Source of the DNA: Sclerotiophoma versabilis | Lineage: Eukaryota; Ascomycota; Dothideomycetes; Pleosporales; Didymellaceae | Direction: 5' to 3' | DNA: 64,000 nt | Assembly (NCBI GenBank): GCA_012274445.1 | Contig: JAAROD010000015.1 | Location: forward strand, 1,798,001 to 1,862,000 | Shown here: positions 20,572 through 30,628 of the stretch, one piece after another | Layout: the number at the start of each line of letters is the position of its first letter | How positions within the stretch are numbered: position 1 is the stretch's first letter | Position numbers and translations under genes: made by a program | The notes under the pieces: generated by a model | What the model was told of the DNA's origin: nothing | Seen by the model: only the letters and a program-made list of their open reading frames with translations | Databases searched by the model: none

Positions 20572-23500
20572 ATGGACAGCAGCAACCCACGCGCCTCACC
20601 AACCCCGCCAACCATGGCAGAGGGCAAGGCGTCGGCCTCGCGGGCGTCGCGCGGCAGCACGCCCACCGCCAGCCGCTCGGCCTCCCGGCTCCTCAGGGAG
20701 CCCAACGCGGAGAAGCCAGCGCGGGCGGCGAGCAGCAACAGCCTCAAGCAGAAGATGGCGGCCAAGGGCGACGAGCAGCTGCGGCCGAGCAAGGCAGACG
20801 AGGTGCGCTTCGACGTGGGACATGCACAGCAGGAGGAGCGGGTGGCTGACACGACACAGCAACTGAAGGCTCTGAAGTCCGAGTTTGACGGCCTGCGCTC
20901 GCACCTCACGTGCAAGATCTGCGACCGTCTGCTCTACCAGCCGTATACAATAGCATGTGGCCATACATACTGCTACACGGTGAGACGCGCTGAGGCTGCA
21001 CTGGGAGACAGCTGGCTGACCAGACACAGTGTCTCTGCACCTGGTTCTTGAATCTGAAGCAGAACAAGTCGAAGCTGACATGTCCGGACTGCCGCGTTGA
21101 TGTCAAGCATCTGCCTGCTCCTGCTTACGTTGTAAGTTCGGCCTTCAAAACACCACCACGGCTATCTAACGGAGCCCCCAGATTAGAGACATGACCGCCG
21201 TCTTCATCGCTCGGGCCGACCTCCTGCCGCCCGGCGAAACCCTCGAGGAGCACAAGAAATGGCAGCAAGACGACGCCGATGCCGTGCAAAAAGACCGAGA
21301 GAGTACCGACACACGCACCGGAGGCCTGTTCAAAGGCCTGTTCAACGCACCTGCGCACCCACCGCGCCCATCACTCCACGTTGTCCGCGACCGGGAGGAC
21401 GGCGTCGATCGGTGTCCAATATGCACATGGGAGCTCGAGGACGGCGGATGCACACAGTGCGGCTTGGTCTTTGACGAGACAGGCGAGGTTTCTTGGGACA
21501 ACAGCTTCACCGGTTTCAGCGACATGGACGAGATGTCTGAGCAGGATGCCGATGACCTCGATGCAGCTATGGGTTTCGAGGAAGGCGAGTTCGAGGGCTT
21601 TGGCGACCCAATGGATGGCTGGCAAGACCAACTTGGCGACCCAGGCGCTGGTTTCGTAATGCGCCGCTTCCTCCAACACAATAACGTTGGGCCCCGACGA
21701 CACATGTCTCACAGCGAAGCCGGCAGCAGGCGCTCGTATTCTCAAAGCATAGTCTCGGATATCTATGGCGACGAGATGGACACGGTAGAAGAGGAAGACG
21801 AAGAAGAGGATTCAGAAATGAACGACTTCATCGACGATGTAGCTTTGGAGTCTTCACCATCTGCTAGTGGCGCTTCGTCGACGCCCGGCCAGACACCGCA
21901 GCCTCCCGCGAATCGGCCACGAGTACGTGCCAGAGCGCGGCCTGTCGTAGAAGAATCTGAGACCAGCTCAACGATATCAAGTATGGTCGAAGAGGAAGAG
22001 GAAGACGAAGAAGACGAAGAAGACACTGGCCCTGTGCGTCGTGGGCAGAGACCACAGGCACAAAGACCACGAGTACAGAATCACGTATTGAGCAGGGCCA
22101 ACGGAACTCGATCTAGATTTGCTCGCGTGGTTGCGCCATCTTCATCAGCCTCTACGGATGCTTCAACCGACGATCTTGATGAGGATACTCAGGCATTGCT
22201 GGAGGAAGAAGGCTGGATGCGTCAAACGGATGACGACGAGATGGATGAAGAAGACGGAGACAGCGATGGAGGAGCTACGACTGTTGGGTGGGAACCGCTT
22301 GCGAATTCAAATGACAGAAGCCGAATGGGCGGGTCTCTAACACCTACTGCAGATCGTCCTCGGCCTAGTGCCCCTATCCGTCCCCCTTCGCGAGTGGGTA
22401 ACCTCCAAGCACTCGATGCCTCCCGTGGCCTTCGACGAAGATCCTCTGTACTGTCAAATGCGAACCCCCATTACGAGGATGGCGAAGCCGACGATGACGA
22501 CTCAGATCAGGATGGTGATCTCAGCATGGCAATGCACGCTCTTCGCAGTCGCCGCTCACAGCAGACGATGCGCAATGGACCAGCCTTCCAGAACGCGTCG
22601 ACTCGTTTCGCCCCTCAAGGGGGTAATACTGCCAACGAAGCGGACACCGACGACAATTCAGACAACTCACAAGCTGGCCTTGGCCGTCGCACAGCGCGTA
22701 CTCAGCGGCGCGAGTACGATCCTCGTATCAGCTGGATGTTCGCTGCCCACCAAGCTGCGTTGCAGCAACATCAAATGGGTGGTAACCTCATAGACCTCGA
22801 ATCCCGCTCTATCACGCCACTCAATCGACCACCGACATCAAATCGCAACCGTCAAAGCCCTGCACCGGCCTCTTTCTCCCCCTTCCTCCCGCCAGCACGG
22901 ATGCGAACTCCTTTGATGGACGGCAACAACTTTGGGTTGCGCGTTATGGCATCGCCTAATAGAAGAAGTGCTCTGTCTCCGGCCTTACCTACAGCCAATG
23001 TGATGGAGAGCGCACTGCGAAACGATCGTACACCCTCCATCAGCTCGGCAAGCAACGACTCTGTTGTCCTGACGCCAGGGAGTTCGACAGCCAGTTTGCA
23101 GTACTCCATCGATCAAACGGTACGAACGCAAGCTGTTGCAGCCATGGATATGATCGATCGACCCCAAAGCCGCGTTAGCGCTCGCCCTCCGTCCGCAGCA
23201 GGCCGTAGAGGGTCCGCCAATTTCTCGCCCGTGTACCAGAATTTCCCTCCTTCTAATATGGGTATGCATGCTCCAGCGTCTGCGGCACCTGCTCGTCCTG
23301 CCAATCCATGGGCTGCATATGTCTCGCGCAGCATCAGGGCTCGTAACTCTCGTCTAGGTCTTCGAGAACAATCGTCGACGGCTACGTTGAGGCCCACTAG
23401 CTCACGTGCGAACATTCGTGACGCTGCAGCCCCTACCCCAGCCATGAGGACACAACCCTCACGAATCGGTCTACGCCCACAGCCTTCAGTGCGCCGACTC

Positions 23501-24067
23501 AATGCACAGCCTTCTACCAGGGCTCTACGAACTCCTCCATCGCCTGGACCAAACGGCCAAATGACCGGCCCGTCAATGGGACGAGTGCCGATGGGGCTGA
23601 CACCAGACGATGTCACCGCTCGTGCTCGGGAGCTTCGTAACAACAGGGAACAGGCTCTTGGCCTCTCCAACAATGTGCCGGCACGCACCAATCCATTTTC
23701 CTCGGGTTTCCGCCGGCCAAGCAATGCTGGAAACACGGCCCCCATGTCACAAGCTCAAGGTGTTTCCCAACATGTTCGAAGCAACTCGAATGAGTCCATG
23801 GGCTCAGTTAACTCTGCTGGAACAGCACACGATGCGCCCACCGGTCCTTCCCTGAGTCGGCGCAGGAGCAATCGCAACATGATGAACGCTCCACCACCAG
23901 GTGTTCTACCTCCATCAGAGGCCTTTACATCCCCAGTCACGGCGTACGCTAATAATGCGTATCGCTCACGGCAGGGCAACAACATCGGCCCATTGGCGGC
24001 GTTCGAACCACCGGTGCAAAATAACAACAGGACAGTCAATTCTGTCGCCACTGGCCAGCTCATTTGA
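20572..24067 (+). CDS. Large RING-finger protein, probable E3 ubiquitin ligase
   Basis: Exons are 20572-20979, 21030-21131 and 21182-24067 (1131 aa). The start has a near-ideal CCCGCCATGG context, and the open frame upstream starts with a non-ATG codon. The RING finger spans ~114-166: CKIC, then IACGHTYCYT, then CLCTWF after intron 1, then CPDC. The frame only makes a complete RING when both 50-nt introns are removed. A second zinc-ribbon-like unit CPIC...CTQCG lies at ~248-263. The following 850 residues are low-complexity: acidic runs (EEDEEEDSE, EEEEDEEDEED), then Ser/Arg/Pro-rich sequence. RING domains recruit ubiquitin E2 enzymes; the substrate is unknown, and the tail may bind it or localise the protein. 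No membrane segment is visible. Confidence 0.9.
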
Positions 24068-24607
24068 TTAGTGTTCTTTCATGTAAGAGCACAAATCTAC
24101 GACTCAACTTCTTTTCTTTTGGTATTTTGGTAGGCTATGGTGTTTGGACGGTTGGTTTGGAACGGTACATCGCTTCACGAGGGTACGATTACGACTTCTG
24201 TCTTTCAGCGGCATCAAAACGGGTATCATGCTTTCTTGTGCATTGTTCGGCGTTGTTACCCTGCACTATACCACACTCTTGAGCGAGGTTCATGTAAGAC
24301 GGATACGGAGCTAGAGTGGCTCATGCAATGCAATTTTTTTTGGTGTTTAATCAACTCAGCAATTTTGAACGTTCCATGATATAATTCATCTTCGAAGGAT
24401 GCACGCGGCCGACACGCGTTATCACGTTATGACGCACTCGCCTCTTGAATGGTTCGCGTTGCCTCGTTATCGATAACCAAACTCCGCAGACCACCGAGGT
24501 GTTCCTCGCACATCAACACATCCTAGCTTCATCAACAGCGCCGTGCTATTCCTCCTTTCCTGTCTCCCTCGCACGATCGATTCCACAACCAGACATCGCA
24601 GTTCACC
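24068..24607. other. Intergenic, 540 bp
   Basis: 3' flank of the RING gene and upstream region of COX23. It includes a T run near 24333 and CACGCGTTATCACGTTATGACG-like sequence near 24410-24430. No gene seen. Confidence 0.4.
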
Positions 24608-25088
24608 ATGGCGAAGACCGACAAGCTCGGCGAAAACGACAAGCCTGACTGGTCAGGTCCAACCGCCACGAAGTTCGAGAAGTACGCTTGCCCTCCCAAT
24701 ACGCGCCCCTATGCGCTGATGTATTGGACTCAAGCTAATTGATGGCAACAGCAAGGCGTACAGCGAATACTTCGACCCGTGTCAGGAAGCTGCGGACAAA
24801 AGCATCAGATGTCTGAAGCGCAATGGTGGGGAGAGAGCGATGTGCAGTGATTTCTTCCAGTAGGTGCCCATAGTGGCGTCTCTTGCAGTGAGATCAATGC
24901 ATTGACTGACTGCATCGTAGGGCGTACCGGGACTGTAAAAAGCAATGGGTACGTTGACCCCGAACACACGCCGAGACTCGAATGCACTGTCGCACGCGTA
25001 TACATTGGCTATAGTAAATCATAGCTGACAATGTTTTTAGATGGAAGCTCGTGCGGAGGCGAAGAAAAACAAGCCTTGGTTTAGCTAG
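24608..25088 (+). CDS. COX23: Cytochrome c oxidase assembly protein Cox23 (twin CX9C)
   Basis: Small mitochondrial intermembrane-space protein of the Mia40 pathway, needed for assembly of complex IV. Four exons: 24608-24681, 24752-24859, 24921-24948 and 25041-25088 (85 aa). Two CX9C motifs form a CHCH hairpin, CQEAADKSIRC and CSDFFQAYRDC. The start of the fold is KFENKAYSEYFDPC and the end is the short basic tail MEARAEAKKNKPWFS, both as in Cox23/CHCHD7. Exon 3 is only 28 nt. The introns (70, 61 and 92 nt) have GT-AG ends; the second begins with a weaker GTAGGT. No cleavable presequence, as expected for Mia40 substrates. Neighbouring SDH2 is also a respiratory gene, but there is no sign of a functional cluster. 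Confidence 0.93.
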
Positions 25089-25512
25089 AAGGACGGATAC
25101 GAAGGTTCAAGAGGAAGAGGTGTGTATCTCCGCTCTGTGCTGCATTGGGCTGGCGTTTGGCGTTGCGCATCTGATTGAAGAGGATGTTGATACGATAAGT
25201 CGGGACCATATATCAGAGGGGGCTACGCAGCCGACAGCTGGCAACATTATGTGGCTACAGTTGGGCGTTTCCACGGTTGCTGAGCTCTGCACCACTACCT
25301 CATGCTCAATTAGATGGTCGGGGACACAACGATCGAATTCGATATCCCTTGCCAGATGGCTCCAGTGCGAATTGGCTTTACGCACCTAAGCTCACGTAGG
25401 TTCTCGTAAGTTACGATTACTTTATGTGCTGAGTCTCCGTTGAGTCCCGAGTGTTCAGGATCTGACCGGAATTCGAAGAGGGCTGCTATTGAAGTGATTG
25501 AATGATCCTTTG
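25089..25512. other. Intergenic, 424 bp
   Basis: 3' flank of COX23. Short open frames on both strands show no domain. No gene seen. Confidence 0.4.
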
Positions 25513-26100
25513 TTATTCATCCAGCAAGCACATCATCCTCAACAACACAAATATGAACCCACCCACACAATGATCAACGATCACACCTTTGGAAAGAAAT
25601 AAGAACGACAGCCCTACAGCCTGTGAGCCGCCTTCGAGATGCAGGGCTACTACATCTACGATTCCATCAGCGACTAAATCGAATTTCTCGAGATCAGGCC
25701 CTTGCAGAACCCAGTTAACATGTGCCTGCATGACGACAATACAGGCCAGAAGCTGCAGAACGCTAACGTCTATTTCAGACCGTCAGAAGACATAAGTCGT
25801 GAAGCGCCCGCGCATGTCAGCAATAACCAAGAACTCACGACAGCTTGAGCCAGATACATCCTGATAGGGATTGTCTACTCATTCACGCACCAATCCATCG
25901 CGAGTACTTTCTAGTTTAGGATCCTCTTGAACACGATAGACAATATGCAGGAAGATATCTCCATCGCCGTCTTTCTCCTATCTAGGCAGTATGCTAATGT
26001 CGTCGCAGTATGTGTCCGTAAAGAAACCTCCACTGGAAGTCATAGTTCCAAAGACCACAGTGACTATGTTGAAAGACCAGTAATCGGCCTATAAGGTTCT
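25513..26100 (-). pseudogene. Decayed protein-coding sequence, unknown family
   Basis: One minus-strand frame reads like protein over about 195 codons but is broken by three stops, at ~25952, ~25870 and ~25798 (TAG, TGA, TGA). Readable blocks include DYWSFNIVTVVFGTMTSS, GDGDIFLHIVYRVQEDPKL, SSCREFLVIADMRGRF and WVLQGPDLEKFDLVADGI. The middle stop sits where Trp would fit well (RE*VDNPY), so it may be TGG changed to TGA. Such G-to-A or C-to-T changes are the type produced by repeat-induced point mutation. I do not recognise the family. No start codon or splice signals could be assigned. It could also be an overlooked multi-exon gene, but the stops lie inside coherent sequence. Confidence 0.5.
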
Positions 26101-26244
26101 AGACACGGGGACTGATCTAGATGCTCTAAAGCTGAAATGACTGCACGCTGAGCTGCCAGGACAGGTATCTGGCGACAGGCAGGTGATATGTGTAGCAAGC
26201 CGTCAAGTCGAAAGTGTCAGCAGCATAGGACTGAGTTTGTAACA

Positions 26245-27273
26245 TTAGTCCGTTCCTTTGTGTGCTTTAACCCAATCCTGGATTTCAGTGAAGTCCCTGG
26301 CCCACACCACTTGCCACTCATCCGTTTCTTTCCAATCCTGCAGATGAGGACAATGGATTCCCAGGCTTTGCAACCGTTCAGCCAGCTTCCTTTGCGAGCT
26401 GCCGAGTGGCTCATCACGGATGCAGATACCCAAGCTTGCTTCGAGGAGGCATTCAATGTCTGTCCAGCTGTCCCCAACATAGACAATCTGTTTTTCAGAG
26501 ATGGGGCTCACGTTTCTGGATTCGCGGATTTGTTCTCGCAGCCGTACCATGTACTCCAGCTTACCACCACTAGAGATGATCAACATCTCGGCGTCATTGT
26601 CGGGACTGATTTGGCCATGTGAAACCGAGTCACCCCCAATGCCGTCCATCTCGTTGGCATAGATTACGCCCTTTTCTACAGGTGTCCCTGTGGCCATCAA
26701 ACAAGACCTGATGAAGTGACGACTCCAGTTGACACTTAGAAGATTCAAGCTGTCATGACCCCGGCTTTGCGTCAATGTATGGAACTGAGCAAATCCTTTG
26801 CGTATCTCGACTTTCCTTAACTTGATGACATTCCTTGCACCTTCCTCCAACAGCTTCCTGGTCAAACCTGCAAAGATTCCGGAGGAGGACACGCGATCAA
26901 GACTAGCCTGCTCCACACTCGCAAGTGCCTGAAGTAGTTGCTTCTCCTTTTCTATAGTTTCTGGTAGCTTGCCACCAGGGGCAAGCTTCTCCATGGCAGC
27001 GGTGTAGTCGGACATGTACGCTTCTGAGACTCTTCTCCATTCCTCAAGGACGGGTGAGTCGGGTTTGGAAGAAGCTGCTATGCTAACAAGTGCGTCGAGA
27101 GTGTCGCGTCGAGTTATAGTGCCGTCCCAGTCCAGAATCCAGTGCATAGGTCGATTTGGGTCTAGTAAAGCTTTTGCAGCCATGGTAGAACGTCGTCTTG
27201 AAGATGCGTTTGAGAGACGATGATTTGCAGCGAAAGCTATGGGCTTGCAAGCATGTGATAGTCGCAATAACAT
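26245..27273 (-). CDS. HAD-superfamily phosphatase (phosphoserine-phosphatase-like)
   Basis: A single exon of 342 aa from the ATG at 27273; the track of codons begins one earlier at a TTG. Motif I is WILDWDGTITRRDTLD, where the first Asp is the nucleophile. Motif II is a Ser in LIISSGG. Motif IV is VGDSWTDIECLLEA, which coordinates Mg2+. The long helical insert between motifs I and II (TAAMEKLAPGGKLPETIEKE...) acts as a cap domain. The first ~30 residues (MLLRLSHACKPIAFA...SSRRRST) are basic and could be a mitochondrial presequence. Alternatively translation starts at the better-context ATG 27183 (MAAKALL). A small-molecule phosphatase is the likely role; the substrate is unknown. Divergent from SDH2, with 598 bp between starts. 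Confidence 0.85.
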   Translation of the reverse strand: MLLRLSHACKPIAFAANHRLSNASSRRRSTMAAKALLDPNRPMHWILDWDGTITRRDTLDALVSIAASSKPDSPVLEEWRRVSEAYMSDYTAAMEKLAPGGKLPETIEKEKQLLQALASVEQASLDRVSSSGIFAGLTRKLLEEGARNVIKLRKVEIRKGFAQFHTLTQSRGHDSLNLLSVNWSRHFIRSCLMATGTPVEKGVIYANEMDGIGGDSVSHGQISPDNDAEMLIISSGGKLEYMVRLREQIRESRNVSPISEKQIVYVGDSWTDIECLLEASLGICIRDEPLGSSQRKLAERLQSLGIHCPHLQDWKETDEWQVVWARDFTEIQDWVKAHKGTD

Positions 27274-27871
27274 CAAGTAGAGGCTCTAGGGAGGTGGGAT
27301 GGGTCTCAGATGCAGGTGTAAAGGCTGTCGAGAGCCCGCTTGAAGGGAAAATGCGATATACTGTTCACGTGACCTGGGAACATACCCAGTCTACAGGGCT
27401 GCAACCTCTTACTTCCATACAGATAACCCGTCACTTTCCAGTATGTCTCGACAGCTTTTGCACAAACTGCGTGTGTCTCCTCCATGTTAGAGTGTTCTGG
27501 TAACTGACGTAATTGAAGAAGTGTCGTGGCTACGTCAGACTCTGAAGGGAGGAAGCAAACGCTGTGTCCCACGTGCTGCTCAAGAGCCTCGTGTCTTCCT
27601 TAGCAATCTAGAGCCTGAATTTCTTAAAAACCAAAGTGAATAAATCTAAGTTTTAAGCAACGAGATAGCCGGTCTGAGTGTTGACGTTAGAGATCGGACG
27701 TGGCAAGCCGGATAAACCAACCGGCTCTCCCCGAGGCTTTTCCAGCGCGCTCAGCAAATAGGCTAGATCTTATTGGCCACGTCCTCGCCCGAGGTCCTTA
27801 CCTTAACAACTTCGATGAGCGCAGCACACTGACACAAGACATCCCGCACTCTCCACTCCACACAATCCACA
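27274..27871. promoter_or_regulatory. Divergent upstream region of the HAD phosphatase and SDH2
   Basis: 598 bp with no gene. It contains an inverted CCAAT box at 27772-27776 close to SDH2. No TATA element was seen. Confidence 0.4.
27772..27776 (-). promoter_or_regulatory. CCAAT box upstream of SDH2
   Basis: ATTGG on the plus strand in the context CTTATTGGCCACG, about 96 bp before the SDH2 start codon. Fungal respiratory genes are often controlled by the CCAAT-binding complex, so position and gene fit. The site itself is inferred. Confidence 0.4.
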
Positions 27872-28900
27872 ATGGCCTGCACACGCACTTTTGCTCGTCT
27901 GGCTACGAGGCAGACAGGTAGGCATACGATCAACACCAGCTTTACGCGCCATTGAGCCCTGCTGACGACAATCAGCCCTCCGTCCGGCTGTCTTCTCGCG
28001 CGGTTTTGCCTCCGTCACCGACACGGCCGCCCGCGAGCCCATCTCCAAGGTCGCTGAGAGCATCGTCCCGGACGCGGCCCGCAAGCCCATTCCCGAGAGC
28101 CAGACATCGACGAAGAAGGAGCCTGAGCCCAGCCAGGATGCAAAGACCAAGACCTTCCACATCTACCGATGGAACCCTGACGAGCCGTCATCGAAGCCCA
28201 AGATGCAGTCGTACACGCTTGACCTGAACAAGACCGGACCCATGATGTTGGATGCGCTCATCCGTATCAAGAACGAGGTCGACCCTACGCTTACCTTCCG
28301 AAGGAGTTGTCGTGAGGGCATTTGCGGTAGCTGCGCCATGAACATTGACGGTGTCAACACCCTGGCTTGCTTGTGCCGTATCCCCACAGACACCACTAAG
28401 GAATCTCGCATCTACCCGCTTCCTCACATGTATGTCGTTAAGGACCTTGTTCCTGACATGACGCTCTTCTACAAGCAATACCGCTCCGTCAAGCCCTACC
28501 TCCAGCGCACCACCCCTTCGCCCGACGTAAGTATTTGTCATTTACCATCAATGGGGCCTCCACTAACAACACTCAGGGCCGTGAATACCGCCAGACCAAG
28601 GAGGACCGCAAGAAGCTCGACGGTCTCTACGAATGCATTCTCTGCGCCTGCTGCTCGACATCTTGCCCGTCCTACTGGTGGAACCAGGAGGAGTACCTCG
28701 GACCTGCTGTTCTCCTCCAGTCTTACCGCTGGATTGCCGACTCGCGTGATGAGAAGAAGGCTGAGCGTCAGGATGCCCTTAATAACAGCATGAGCTTGTA
28801 CCGATGCCACACCATTCTCAACTGCTCGAGGACATGCCCCAAGGGCCTGAACCCTGCGCTGGCGATTGCTGAAATTAAGAAGAGCATGGCTTTCACTTAA
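27872..28900 (+). CDS. SDH2: Succinate dehydrogenase iron-sulfur subunit (complex II, SdhB)
   Basis: Carries electrons from the flavoprotein to ubiquinone in mitochondrial complex II. Exons are 27872-27917, 27976-28526 and 28577-28900 (306 aa). The N-terminus (MACTRTFARLATRQTALRP) is a typical presequence. The 2Fe-2S ligands are in SCREGICGSCAMNIDGVN, the 4Fe-4S ligands in CILCACCSTSC, and the 3Fe-4S ligands in CHTILNCSRTCPKG. The residues that change in field isolates resistant to SDHI fungicides are the ancestral ones here: P230, N235 (WWN) and H277. That numbering agrees with what I recall for Alternaria and Pyrenophora SdhB. The introns are 58 and 50 nt with good signals. A linker of about 50 residues between presequence and ferredoxin domain is Pro/Lys/Glu-rich and longer than in yeast. 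Confidence 0.97.
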
Positions 28901-29036
28901 GCAGGACTTTGAATATGGCTTTCAGAAGGATCGAGAGAAAAGCGAGGAGCGAAGATGAAGATGATTAGCATTCGTTGTATGACGTATACCGACCTTACAG
29001 TTGGTGTTTTTGAGTTAGGCCTGTATTTTTGGAGAC

Positions 29037-29828
29037 ATGTATGCGAACTTTGGAACACGAACCAATATATTCACATTCTGCCAAAGCTACCGTTACTGTG
29101 TTGCCAGAAGTGGTGACGGCGTAGAGCCCACCACCACGAAGTCTACGACGATTCCAATTGCGACCACACAAGCATCAAAACCGATAGAACCCCAGTCAGG
29201 CGTTGATACGAATTGCACCAAATTTGAGCAGGCCACGGACGTCGGAAACAATTGTTGGTCATCCGCCAATCGCACCGGCATTGACCTATCAAAACTCTGT
29301 AAATGGAACACAAGACTCAGCTCGAACGGAGAAAACTACAATATAAAGATTTGGGCGGATGTTTACTACTGGGTACGGGTGGTGACCTCACCCTTTGGTG
29401 TGCATCCTAGAGCTACGGTGGCTGCACCTCTCTTGACAAAGACCCGAGAGGGGTCTCCAACTGATTATGAAAAGTGGATAGGGACCAAGAGGGACGACAA
29501 TCGTCGGGGCACTAGAAACGACGATGCTAATGCTTTGGAGCATCTGTACAGATTGAAGCCGGTCCTTGTAGCGGATGGCGCAAGTTGTGGGACCCAGTTG
29601 TGGCCAGAGTACTTTAACTGTATTGCGAATCCAAAGCCGCCAGCACGGACGAGAGTGAAAGAAAGCTTATACGTTAAGGTGATGAAGCTGTTGGTATCAT
29701 CTCCACACGGAAGCTGGGTGCTCTCTATGAAGTGCTTCGAGAAATGCCTCTTTATTCAGAGCATGGGACTAACCGTGTGCCAGGAGCAGATGTTAGCCAT
29801 CTGTCCTATTGCTCGAACCAGTCGCTAG
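29037..29828 (+). pseudogene. Degenerate LysM-repeat gene fragment
   Basis: An open frame of 263 aa without a signal peptide. It opens in the tail of one LysM unit (SYRYCVAR), followed by a Thr/Pro linker (TTTKSTTIPIATTQ). A full-length LysM-like repeat follows (~57-113; NCTKFEQATD, GIDLSKLCKWN, KIWADVYYW), then a third (~137-196; DYEKWIGTK, LEHLYRL, CGTQLWPEYFNCI). LysM proteins bind chitin or its oligomers, and fungal secreted ones can hide chitin from plant immunity. Here several expected cysteines are lost: two are Tyr (TGC/TGT to TAC/TAT) and others are Trp or Arg. The 5' part is absent because SDH2 ends only 137 bp upstream. The last ~65 residues resemble nothing. I judge it a truncated, decaying relic, though the frame has no stop. 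Confidence 0.65.
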
Positions 29829-29929
29829 GTGCAATCATTGTTTGGAAAATCAAACTCACTCTTCCCTGGGGGCGTCGCATGGCAGAACCTCGTTGTACCG
29901 TCCTTGTGTTCTTTTGCGGATGAAGATAG

Positions 29930-30600
29930 TTTTCAATGCCTCATTCCAGAGTGAATATCGTCAAAGTATTCTTGAATGTTGCGTACGTCCGCACTCCTAC
30001 GTCAAGGCTGGTCCTCTGGAGCACTGTCGTTTATCAAAGAGGTCCCCTCGGGATGAATGATGCCTGAGAGTGTTGGCGGCTATGGCGCTTCCGACAAGGT
30101 ATGTGTTGGAGATATATTTTCTTTAGTATCAATGTCCCACCACATTCCACCATTCTCGCTAGTTAGTGAGATGAAGTCTGGTGTATAATCCACACCCTAG
30201 GGCATTAAAGCCAGTCGCTCAGCCTTGCTTCACGGCAAGAGTCTGCAGTGAGGGATTGGAGAAGCCCAACGTCACAGAGGTAGCAAGTCGCGACAATTTC
30301 AGTATAGACTCCGTATTTATTGAGGTGACTTAGCGGGCGGATGTAGGGTAAGTGACCTAGTAGATCAATGGCCTTTTTCGAGCGGCCTAGTACGCGTAAG
30401 ATGTCGACTGCTATTCAAGAGTCGGTCCAGCCTTCTAAAGGTGGGCATTCAAGATCATTTGATCCAAGACAAGCTGCGCGGATAAGAAGATCGTATTGTC
30501 GCTCCACATAACTGACAACGTTGTCACAATCGTGAGCCATTACAAGGGGGTGTGGGGTTTCTGGGACGCATGGGTTCAATTGGAGGTATTGCATGAACAT
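29930..30600 (-). pseudogene. Decayed gene of unknown family with stops and a frameshift
   Basis: The 5' part starts at an ATG at 30600 and reads well (VETPHPLV-like, NVVSYVERQYDLLIRAAC) until a TGA at ~30415. The same frame then continues coherently (VDILRVLGRSKKAIDLLGHL, NKYGVYTEIVATCYL) to ~30207. The readable frame then shifts and continues as VDYTPDFISLTSENGG, MWWDIDTKENISP, GIIHPEGTSLIND and RNIQEYFDDIHSGM, with stops TAG, TAG, TGA and TGA inside. One of these falls where Trp is expected (QP*RRSADV). This is too coherent for chance and too broken for a live gene. The family is unknown to me. It lies back to back with the LysM relic, so the whole 28.9-30.6 kb interval is a small gene graveyard between SDH2 and the GTPase gene. 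Confidence 0.65.
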
Positions 30601-30628
30601 CTTTTACCTTCATTGTCGTGGTATCGTT

